Origin: Chloroflexota bacterium
GTDB lineage: Bacteria; Chloroflexota; Anaerolineae; Anaerolineales; Anaerolineaceae
Assembly: GCA_019136175.1 (NCBI GenBank)
Contig: JAGVUS010000277.1
Coordinates: 1 to 12,967, forward strand
DNA: 12,967 nt
Direction: 5' to 3'
The notes beneath the pieces were generated by a model. That model saw nothing but the letters and a program-made list of their open reading frames with translations. It ran no database searches and was not told the DNA's origin. Made by a program: the position numbers and the translations under genes. How positions within the stretch are numbered: the stretch's first letter is position 1; each line of letters opens with the position of its first letter. Shown piece after piece: positions 8,301 through 12,967 of this stretch.

Positions 8301-8707
8301 GGCAGGGTTCGGGTCATCAGCGCCCGCATGGTTGTGATAATCAAGGGAGGTTGCAGAGGTTGTGACGCACCAGGGATCTGGTAAGATGCAAGCAGGGTCA
8401 ACGCCTGAAGGCGGTCCCGCCTTGTATTAATTCCCCAGGCTGCTGGTTCATAGAACAAAGGGGATGGTTCTGAAAATAAAACTCTCTGCGAGCCGGGCAA
8501 CCAGAATCCCAGTTCATCCACCACGGAAAGTGCCCGATCCATCCGATCAGTGACCAACAGCAGGGGAACTCCCAAGTCCTGGTGGAGGGTGGAAATCAAC
8601 GGGAGCCGCGCGGCGCGCATCAGGCTTAATGCAGGTACTTGCTCCCCCTGCTCCATGTTTTGTCGCAGTTGCTGGTATGGTTCCAGCGAACGCAGGATAT
8701 CCAGCAT
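5312..8707 (-). CDS. mfd: Mfd, transcription-repair coupling factor
   Basis: This is a full-length 1131-residue protein (the E. coli protein is about 1150). Mfd removes RNA polymerase stalled at lesions and recruits UvrA/UvrB to the transcribed strand. A UvrB-homology region is N-terminal and includes FSRRGGLLDIWAP at about 177-190. The CarD-like RNA polymerase interaction module starts at about 455 (DWVVHVDYGIGRYAGL, from residue 460). The RecG-like translocase has Walker A GDVGYGKT at 607-614, the DEEQ box at 708-711, TATPIPRTL, and motif VI QLRGRVGR at 877-884. The C-terminal domain includes VDRFGSLPEPV near 1030. ATG 8707 has GGGAG 6 bases upstream and lies 3 bases after the pth stop, so translation is probably coupled. 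The gene is in the middle of a minus-strand operon and is followed by the two-component genes. Confidence 0.98.
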   Translation of the reverse strand: MLDILRSLEPYQQLRQNMEQGEQVPALSLMRAARLPLISTLHQDLGVPLLLVTDRMDRALSVVDELGFWLPGSQRVLFSEPSPLFYEPAAWGINTRRDRLQALTLLASYQIPGASQPLQPPLIITTMRALMTRTLPRREFLKASKVFRLDQEISPESLVRWLVDIGYSAADVVVEPGQFSRRGGLLDIWAPAEAQPARIEFFGDILDTMRSFDPATQRKIRGLDQLLITPAREILPGRAAEVGVTPMELSEFHLPLVHRSPASLLDYLPRKARILVGDLDLLESVANEIEEQAVRLKHENVIAGVLPEDFPVPYLSWSELKDSMDGHAWMGLGYSTDEEPSMLAQRFSPGIRYGGRLKPLLDDVEESCKKQQKVMIVSRQVSRLKELWGERSGDLCVDCPPDFREGSLTEGFNLELEDGKILHLLTDSEIFGWERPQARQRHRPSAESPESSYLDLHPGDWVVHVDYGIGRYAGLVQRMLDGSEREFLCVEYDGGDQLYVPVHQADRLSRYIGPDADPPNATRLGTAEWSQTKQRVREEVLKVAQDLLELYAKRQVAEGHAFQPDTAWQNELEASFPYVETGDQLTAIQAVKQDMEKSRPMDRLLCGDVGYGKTEVALRAAFKAVMDGKQVAILVPTTVLAQQHFETFRQRLSAYPVVVEMLSRFRTAREQDEILLKLALGEVDIVIGTHRLISPDVQFKDLGLVIIDEEQRFGVTHKEHFKKLRTEVDVLTLTATPIPRTLYMALTGVRDISTINTPPEERLPIITHIGPYSPRLVRQAILRELERGGQVFFVHNRVQTIRAMERHLETLVPEARIGVGHGQMPEAKLSSIMTQFTAGEIDVLLCTSIIESGLDIPNANTLIVDRGDTFGLAQLYQLRGRVGRGAQRAYAYFFRHRKKPPTPEGQERLEVIAENTQLGSGYSIAMRDLEMRGAGELLGTQQHGYIASVGFHLYTRLLAQAVRQLRKVSALPAPDVEGLGIRELHLAVAVDLPMPVGIPVDYVPDQNLRLSLYRRIAEMQNEFDLSTLKEELVDRFGSLPEPVENLFYQMLVKILAQTAGLISVSVESDQVILRFPPLPEGSPNRNLPPLGPTIRAGKNAYWMAVDWKNFSWREDLIQSLKTLVHEQNLDA

Positions 8708-8710
8708 GGT

Positions 8711-9358
8711 TTACTCCCGTGCTACTGGACCGTTGTACAGATTCATTGCCTGTTCAAGTCCCTGTTCCAGGAATATCTCCACAGATTCCAATACCTGGTC
8801 CAGCACAATCCGGACGACAGCTTCCTCATCCTTGCTGAACGACTGGAGAACATAATCCGCCGGATCCATTCGTCCCGGCGGACGTCCTATCCCAATCCGG
8901 ACTCGCGGAAAATCCTGGCTGCCCAACTTCTGAATGATGGAACCAATTCCTTTCTGTCCGGCAGATCCACCCGTTGGGCGCAAGCGAATCGAGCCAAGTG
9001 GAAGGTCGAGGTCATCATGAAAAACAAGCAGCCGCTCCTTCGGGATCTTGTAAAAATTAACCAGTGCGCTGACGGATTCGCCCGACAAATTCATATACGT
9101 TTGAGGCTTGGCAAGAATGACCTTTTTCCCCAACCTGACGCCGTTCCCCAATATTGCCTTGGATTGGGCGCGGCTGAGGCGGACATCCCAGGCACTCGCA
9201 ATCCGATCAATTGCCATGAAACCAACATTATGGCGGCTATCGCGATACTCCCTGCCGGGATTCCCCAATCCCACCAGCAGGTAAACCATTCCAGGGGTGC
9301 TTTCCTGATCATCCTTTGAAGATCGCAAAGATTTCAGCTTTTCAAATAATGCTTCCAT
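8711..9358 (-). CDS. pth: Peptidyl-tRNA hydrolase
   Basis: This enzyme cleaves the ester bond of peptidyl-tRNA released by drop-off during translation, recycling tRNA in the cytoplasm. From ATG 9358 it has 215 residues. The family core begins at about residue 24 (MVYLLVGLGNPGREY). Key residues are visible: N33 in GNPG, the catalytic histidine H43 in SRHNVGF, the conserved N90 of QTYMNLSG, and D115 in FHDDLDLPLG. The roughly 23-residue charged N-terminal extension before the core is unusual for the family. Starts are uncertain: TTG 9364 has the better-spaced AAGGGA, ATG 9358 is two codons on, and ATG 9289 would give a standard-length enzyme without an obvious ribosome site. It sits 34-40 bases after the exported Ig-like gene and only 3 bases before mfd. 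Confidence 0.95.
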   Translation of the reverse strand: MEALFEKLKSLRSSKDDQESTPGMVYLLVGLGNPGREYRDSRHNVGFMAIDRIASAWDVRLSRAQSKAILGNGVRLGKKVILAKPQTYMNLSGESVSALVNFYKIPKERLLVFHDDLDLPLGSIRLRPTGGSAGQKGIGSIIQKLGSQDFPRVRIGIGRPPGRMDPADYVLQSFSKDEEAVVRIVLDQVLESVEIFLEQGLEQAMNLYNGPVARE

Positions 9359-9398
9359 GATCAATGATTTCCCTTATCGCTCCGAACCGGCTAATCCA

Positions 9399-10022
9399 TT
9401 AACCGCCCCGCATCCGCTTGCGCAGGACGATATAAATCCCAAGAATAAAAAACAACAAAACAGAAATTACAGCACCTTGTTTCAGGCTCTCAATGAACTC
9501 TTGTTCAGTGATTTCCACAGGATTATCTGGTAACGGCGTGGAGATTCTTTTGGAACGTGTAGGTACAACCGTGGGAGTTTTTGTACCTGGAACAGCCTTT
9601 TCCGTTGTATCCAACGCGAACGTGGGAGTTTCAATGGGCGTGTAATTCCGTACGCGCAGACTGCGGACCACACTTTCCTCCAGCCTGCCATCAGTTCGGC
9701 TCACCTGGAGACGCAGACGATAATTTCCATCGGCAATTAATGTGGTATCCCAGGTTGACAGAAAACCCTCCGTTTGTGGATTGGGAATCTGTGCCAGTAA
9801 AAACCACGTGCCTGTAGGGTCGTCCTCATAGCTGTACGAGATTTCAGCAGACCTAAAATCAACCACTGCCGTCTGACCGGTTATGGAGACAACTCCCTGC
9901 AATACATCTCCATCCACCGGCGATATTATGGCAGGTCCTGTCTCCGCCTGGTGAAACCATCCACCCATTGGTGACAGGATAAGGATTACCAGCAAAATAG
10001 AAATCAAGCGGGAATTCAGCAC
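9399..10022 (-). CDS. Exported Ig-like protein with C-terminal membrane anchor
   Basis: No specific family was recognised. From GTG 10022 it has 207 residues. It begins with an uncleaved or cleavable signal sequence (NSRLISILLVILILSPMGGW). A beta-rich Ig-like domain follows at about 30-125, with ISPVDGDVLQGVVSITG near its start and the DGNYRLRLQVSRTDG pattern near its end. Next come a Thr/Pro-rich linker at about 130-170, a TM segment at about 182-200 and the basic tail RKRMRGG. The domain should therefore be outside the membrane on a stalk. The frame is open up to 10202, but that overlaps the divergent plus-strand gene. GTG 10022 was chosen because a promoter (TTGCAT-17-TAAACT) ends 8 bases before it and gives a clean signal peptide. 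ATG 10064 is the alternative. It is probably the first gene of the operon with pth, mfd and the two-component pair. Confidence 0.7.
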   Translation of the reverse strand: MLNSRLISILLVILILSPMGGWFHQAETGPAIISPVDGDVLQGVVSITGQTAVVDFRSAEISYSYEDDPTGTWFLLAQIPNPQTEGFLSTWDTTLIADGNYRLRLQVSRTDGRLEESVVRSLRVRNYTPIETPTFALDTTEKAVPGTKTPTVVPTRSKRISTPLPDNPVEITEQEFIESLKQGAVISVLLFFILGIYIVLRKRMRGG

Positions 10023-10030
10023 AATGGTTA

Positions 10031-10059
10031 AGTTTAACACACCGGTTCTGAAGATGCAA
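10031..10059 (-). promoter_or_regulatory. Promoter for the Ig-like/pth/mfd/two-component operon
   Basis: On the minus strand TTGCAT (10059-10054) and TAAACT (10036-10031) are separated by exactly 17 bases. Only 8 bases lie between the -10 box and GTG 10022, and no ribosome site is visible, so the transcript would begin at or next to the start codon. If translation really starts at ATG 10064 this promoter assignment fails. Confidence 0.4.
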
Positions 10060-10127
10060 TCCATCCATGAGAACACAGAAAATGATTGGATTGCCAGTCT
10101 CTCTTGACAGTTCTCAAAAACACCTTG

Positions 10128-10136
10128 TGTTATAAT
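10128..10136 (+). promoter_or_regulatory. Extended -10 promoter of the YtxG/YtxH-like genes
   Basis: The sequence TGTTATAAT is a perfect extended -10, identical to the one before uvrB. A TTGACA hexamer lies at 10104-10109, but 21 bases upstream is too far for a standard -35. The predicted transcript start (about 10142-10144) is only 4-6 bases before ATG 10148, leaving no room for a ribosome site. Confidence 0.6.
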
Positions 10137-10147
10137 TATTTTTAGAT

Positions 10148-10624
10148 ATGGAAGAAACAAGCACTTCACCAGAACCGACGGCTGCCAGCACGAACGCAAC
10201 ATCCAATCCAGTCACTCAACCCTCACCGGAGGAATTGGAACGGAAGATGCGCGTGCGCGTTATCCTGTTTGCCATCCTGATCCTGGTTCTTCTGGGTCTG
10301 CTGATTTTCGGCGTAATTATGCTGGTCAAAGCAGGACCAGAAACTGCAGCACTGGTGCGGGACATCTTCATCATCTTCATGGCTTTGGTTTTTCTGCTTC
10401 TCAGTGCCTCATTGGTTATCCTGATTATCCAGCTTGCTACGCTGATCAATTTGCTGCAGAACGAAATCAAGCCAATCCTGGAATCGACCCACGAGACCGT
10501 AAATACTCTCAAGGGCACGACCACTTTTCTCAGTAATAATCTGGTTGAACCCGTCATTAAACTGAATGAGTCGCTGGCTGGTTTAAAGCGGTTCTTCGAC
10601 CTGATCCGACCTGGACGATCCTGA
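10148..10624 (+). CDS. Two-TM membrane protein, DUF948/YtxG-like
   Basis: This is a 158-residue protein. A Ser/Thr/Pro-rich N-terminus (1-30) leads to a basic patch (ERKMRVRV), TM1 at about 37-60 and TM2 at about 72-98. A helical C-terminal region follows (LINLLQNEIKPILESTHETVNTLKG) that ends FFDLIRPGRS. The repeated 'I..IL.st..tv..l' helix pattern resembles DUF948 proteins such as Bacillus YtxG. The match is by eye, and the extra TM is atypical of that small family. The next gene encodes a YtxH protein, the same pairing as ytxG-ytxH in Bacillus, which supports the call. ATG 10148 follows the -10 box by 11 bases with no ribosome site, so it is probably translated from a near-leaderless message. 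The alternative start is ATG 10247, just before TM1. Molecular function is unknown. Confidence 0.75.
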   Translation: MEETSTSPEPTAASTNATSNPVTQPSPEELERKMRVRVILFAILILVLLGLLIFGVIMLVKAGPETAALVRDIFIIFMALVFLLLSASLVILIIQLATLINLLQNEIKPILESTHETVNTLKGTTTFLSNNLVEPVIKLNESLAGLKRFFDLIRPGRS

Positions 10625-10659
10625 GTCTGGGAATTTTAAAATTCTTGAAGGAGGAATGT

Positions 10660-10971
10660 ATGTCCAACCGTGATGATTTTGGAACATTTGTAATTGGGCT
10701 GGTGGTCGGTGGAATTACCGGCGCAATGCTCGCCCTGCTTTTTGCCCCCCAATCCGGCGAGGAAACTCGAACTGTGATCAAGGAAAAGGCAATTGAACTC
10801 AAGGATAAGACATCTGAAACTGTTGGTGAAGCTTATGCCAAGGCGGAAGCTGCTGCCAATGACGCTGTCAAGCACGCTGAAGCCCTGCTGCAGGAAGCCA
10901 AAGCCCGCGCTGCGTCTCTCAGCAAGAAAACCAAGCAGGTTGTTCTCGAAGAAACTTCTTCCGAGAGTTAA
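10660..10971 (+). CDS. YtxH domain protein
   Basis: This is a 103-residue protein with a single N-terminal TM helix containing a Gly zipper (GLVVGGITGAMLALLFAP, from about residue 13). The YtxH signature LLFAPQSGEETR follows immediately. The remaining 65 residues are an Ala/Lys/Glu-rich amphipathic helix (KAEAAANDAVKHAEALLQEAKARAA), possibly coiled coil. In Bacillus such proteins are general-stress envelope proteins; the biochemical role is unknown. Start ATG 10660 is fixed by AAGGAGG 5 bases upstream, the strongest ribosome site in the window. It lies 35 bases after the YtxG-like gene, so the two form an operon. A bidirectional terminator at 10995-11023 ends it. Confidence 0.9.
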   Translation: MSNRDDFGTFVIGLVVGGITGAMLALLFAPQSGEETRTVIKEKAIELKDKTSETVGEAYAKAEAAANDAVKHAEALLQEAKARAASLSKKTKQVVLEETSSES

Positions 10972-10994
10972 TCGTTTGCTGCGGATCCAAAACT

Positions 10995-11023
10995 GGCTGG
11001 AGCCATTATGCTCCAGCCTTTTT
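10995..11023. terminator. Bidirectional terminator between ytxH-like and nnr genes
   Basis: The stem GGCTGGAG (10995-11002) pairs with CTCCAGCC (11011-11018) around an 8-base loop and is followed by TTTTT. Flanking ATCCAAAA and TTTTTGGAT can extend the helix. On the minus strand the hairpin is followed by AGTTTTGG, so it can serve both converging genes. The nnr stop codon (11006-11008) lies in the loop. Confidence 0.85.
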
Positions 11024-12622
11024 GGATTCTGTCATTGTTTTTAATACCCCCGGGATGGCTGACAGGACATCCCCCGCCAGAACCGAAATGGGCTGTCCGT
11101 GGGTCTTGCAGGCTGAAAGCCCAGCCTGTCCATGAATCCAGGCACCTGCAATGGCAGCCTCAAATGCCCGGACACCCTGGGCACGCAACCCACAAATTAA
11201 CCCCGCCAGTACATCCCCGGTTCCAGCGCGCGCCAGGGCTGGTGTGGCAATCGGCAAGATGGCAAGCCGCCCATCGGGGGATGCAATTACCGTCAGGGCT
11301 CCTTTCAGAACAACCACACAACCCCACTTGTCAGCATACTGGCGGGAAACCTCCCACCGGTCGGATTGAATTTCCTCAATGGACAATCCCGTCAGGATAC
11401 TCATTTCTCCGGGGTGTGGTGTAAGAATTGTATCAAAAGGCAGGCGTTTCCACCAATCCGGAATTTTTGCCAGCAGCTTCAAACCATCGGCATCTATAAT
11501 CAGCGGTGGTAATTTGTGGGATTCTGTGCCGGGATTCACTGCCGCGAGAAAACCTGCACCGCCGCCATGCCTGGCAACCCCAACAAGCAATTCCTCAAGC
11601 AATAATTTGGTTGTATCCTCCTGACCCCAACCCGGACCCAGCAATAGTGCCGAGGCTTTTACCGCACTGTGCCGCAGCAGGGATGAACCCTCCGCGGAAA
11701 TGACCCCCATCTGGTCCGGAAGAATCAACCAGGTGACTTCCGGCAGCGAGCCCGACAGGGCAGCATGCAGGGCATACGGTGCTGCCAGAGTGACCAATCC
11801 TGCCCCGCTGCGGTAAGCGGCGGATGCTGCCAGCCAGGCAGCACCCGAATAATTAATACTTCCAGCAGCCACCAGGGCAGTTCCAAAAGACCCCTTATGA
11901 GAATCCAGTGATCTCTCCGGCAATTGATCGGCGGCAATCTCCCGGGTTATCACAAACGGTTCACCAGGATCAGCTTTGGACAGATCAGCAGGCAACCCGA
12001 GGTTGACTATGCGCAATTCACCAACTTTACCAAACGCCGGAAAACGCAGCAAGCCAGTCTTGACAGCTTCCATGCAGATGGTCAGGTCTGCCGGTATGGT
12101 TTCCTTTGCCGCATCCCCCGTATCACAATCCACACCGGATGGACAGTCCACTGCAACGGTAAATCGTCTGGGCTGAAAACGACCAACAAAATCCAATATC
12201 CTGGCTACTTCTGACTTGAGCGGTAATTGAATACCCGTCCCAAAGACACCATCGAGCCACACATCAGCTGTCTGAAGCAAATTTCCAAGGATCACACAAT
12301 CCATATCATCTTCTGCAAGGTGTATCTTGCCGCCAAGCTCCACGACAGCTTCCATGAGTTTATCCCCTCTTGCACGCTGCCGCACCAGGTATGCCGCCAC
12401 TTCCCAACCATTTTCTGCCAGCGCCCGCAGTGCGACCAGAGCATCCCCGCCATTATTTCCTGAACCAACCAATGCCAGGCACTTCCCCCCACCAGGAAAC
12501 ATTTTCCTGATCTCATCCGCCACCCCGCGCCCGGCGCGATCCATCATCATCGAATAGGTTACGCCCCGTGCATCCGATTCTTTTTCCAGGTTTCGCATCG
12601 CTTTAACAGAAAGAATCCGCAT
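11006..12622 (-). CDS. nnr: Bifunctional NAD(P)HX epimerase / NAD(P)HX dehydratase
   Basis: This enzyme repairs hydrated NADH/NADPH. The N-terminal half interconverts R and S hydrates; the C-terminal half dehydrates the S form with ADP as phosphate donor in bacteria. It has 538 residues, as usual for the fused form (E. coli Nnr, formerly YjeF). The NnrE domain covers about 1-215, with GSGNNGGD at 53-60, LDGVFGTG at 123-130 and VDCPSGVDCDTG at 158-169. The NnrD domain covers about 225-530, with HKGSFG at 242-247, IIDADGL, TPHPGEM at 401-407 and the catalytic loop ARAGTGDVLAG ending at 474. Start ATG 12622 has GGAGG 5 bases upstream. The frame is open to 12661, but the earlier codons lack a ribosome site and family homology. 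A 17-bp-spaced promoter lies at 12677-12705. Confidence 0.96.
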   Translation of the reverse strand: MRILSVKAMRNLEKESDARGVTYSMMMDRAGRGVADEIRKMFPGGGKCLALVGSGNNGGDALVALRALAENGWEVAAYLVRQRARGDKLMEAVVELGGKIHLAEDDMDCVILGNLLQTADVWLDGVFGTGIQLPLKSEVARILDFVGRFQPRRFTVAVDCPSGVDCDTGDAAKETIPADLTICMEAVKTGLLRFPAFGKVGELRIVNLGLPADLSKADPGEPFVITREIAADQLPERSLDSHKGSFGTALVAAGSINYSGAAWLAASAAYRSGAGLVTLAAPYALHAALSGSLPEVTWLILPDQMGVISAEGSSLLRHSAVKASALLLGPGWGQEDTTKLLLEELLVGVARHGGGAGFLAAVNPGTESHKLPPLIIDADGLKLLAKIPDWWKRLPFDTILTPHPGEMSILTGLSIEEIQSDRWEVSRQYADKWGCVVVLKGALTVIASPDGRLAILPIATPALARAGTGDVLAGLICGLRAQGVRAFEAAIAGAWIHGQAGLSACKTHGQPISVLAGDVLSAIPGVLKTMTESKKAGA

Positions 12623-12676
12623 CCTGTCCTCCGTGCTTTTATTATCCACCTTTCTTATCAAAAGGAAGTTGTATTG

Positions 12677-12705
12677 ATTGTACGCTCCTGCCGCCTGGAT
12701 GGCAA
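12677..12705 (-). promoter_or_regulatory. Promoter of nnr
   Basis: On the minus strand TTGCCA (12705-12700) is followed after exactly 17 bases by TACAAT (12682-12677). The predicted start near 12670 gives a leader of about 48 bases that carries the GGAGG ribosome site. An alternative -10, GATAAT, lies closer to the gene but has no good -35. Confidence 0.5.
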
Positions 12706-12736
12706 CCGGAAATACATGTGCCGGAGTTGCGTAGAG

Positions 12737-12742
12737 TATAAT
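12737..12742 (+). promoter_or_regulatory. -10 box of a leaderless promoter for the spermidine-synthase-like gene
   Basis: A perfect TATAAT is followed by 6 bases and then ATG 12749, so transcription should begin at or next to the start codon. No ribosome site lies between them. No good -35 hexamer is seen 16-18 bases upstream. Confidence 0.55.
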
Positions 12743-12748
12743 CGCTGC

Positions 12749-12967
12749 ATGAGAAAATACCTGGTCTTCACTATCTTCATTTCCGGTATGGCAAGCTTGG
12801 CAGTGGAAATGACAGCCTCCCGCCTGTTGGGTAATTACTTTGGCTCCAGCAACCTGATCTGGGCAGTCATTGTGGGGTTAATCCTCATCTATCTGACCGC
12901 CGGATACTTCCTGGGTGGTCGCTGGTCGGATCAATCCCCACATTTTGCCACCTTTTACCGCATCCTG
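12749..12967 (+). CDS. Membrane spermidine-synthase-like protein, N-terminal part (cut by window edge)
   Basis: The first 73 residues are visible. They contain two TM segments (about 3-22 and 36-57) with the sequence SGMASLAVEMTASRLLGNYFGSSNLIWAVIVGLIL and then YLTAGYFLGGRWSD. This arrangement is typical of the fused membrane/spermidine-synthase proteins of bacteria, in which a multi-TM domain precedes an aminopropyltransferase-like methyltransferase fold. Whether the soluble domain is present, or active in polyamine synthesis, cannot be seen here. It is divergent from nnr across a 126-base gap. The start ATG 12749 follows TATAAT by 6 bases with no ribosome site, which points to a leaderless message. 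Confidence 0.8.
   Translation, partial: MRKYLVFTIFISGMASLAVEMTASRLLGNYFGSSNLIWAVIVGLILIYLTAGYFLGGRWSDQSPHFATFYRIL

Noticed and set aside
10104..10109. TTGACA as the -35 box for the gene at 10148
   Set aside because: The spacing to TATAAT is 21 bases, too long for a standard promoter; the extended -10 is sufficient explanation.
10631..10644. Perfect 14-bp palindrome GAATTTTAAAATTC between the YtxG-like and YtxH genes
   Set aside because: It is purely AT-rich with no loop or T-tract and could arise by chance; I do not call an operator or terminator here.
1..12967. Mobile elements, CRISPR arrays, tRNA or rRNA genes
   Set aside because: I saw no transposase or integrase motif, no regularly spaced long direct repeats and no cloverleaf or rRNA signature in either strand; the gaps between genes are too short to hide one.

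Overview
The window is chromosomal, gene-dense (gaps mostly under 130 bases) and of moderate GC. It most likely comes from a Chloroflexota bacterium of the Anaerolineae type. That placement is an inference from protein style: a fused membrane spermidine-synthase-like protein, an exported Ig-like protein with a Thr/Pro-rich stalk, and a small exported protein with a Gly-rich tail. No rRNA gene or other phylogenetic marker was compared. I see no insertion sequence, prophage, CRISPR array, tRNA or rRNA.

Layout from left to right. Positions 1-426 (minus) hold the N-terminal part of a dynamin-family GTPase. Positions 466-984 (minus) hold a small exported protein whose C-terminus appears frame-disrupted; its natural Gly/Met-rich tail lies in another frame and ends just before a hairpin terminator. 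Positions 985-1097 are a structured control region with 11-bp-phased TTCACA repeats and two abutting palindromes. uvrB (1098-3143, minus) has its own extended -10 promoter. Positions 3221-10022 (minus) look like one five-gene operon, read right to left: an exported Ig-like membrane-anchored protein, pth, mfd, an OmpR-type response regulator and its sensor kinase. Divergent from this, 10148-10971 (plus) carries a two-TM DUF948/YtxG-like protein and a YtxH protein. A bidirectional terminator separates these from the converging nnr gene (11006-12622, minus), the NAD(P)HX repair enzyme. A divergent spermidine-synthase-like membrane protein starts at 12749 and runs off the right end.

Most of the content is housekeeping. 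UvrB and Mfd are both nucleotide-excision-repair factors and flank a two-component system that appears co-transcribed with mfd. The control region before the small exported gene has the architecture expected of an OmpR/PhoB-family target. The neighbouring response regulator is therefore a reasonable, untested candidate regulator of that gene. Several promoters (444-452, 3179-3187, 10128-10136) share the extended -10 form TGnTATAAT. Three genes (10022 minus, 10148 plus, 12749 plus) appear to be transcribed leaderless or nearly so. I found no clearly new multi-gene system; the best leads are the control region at 1018-1094, the disrupted exported protein it drives, and the leaderless starts.
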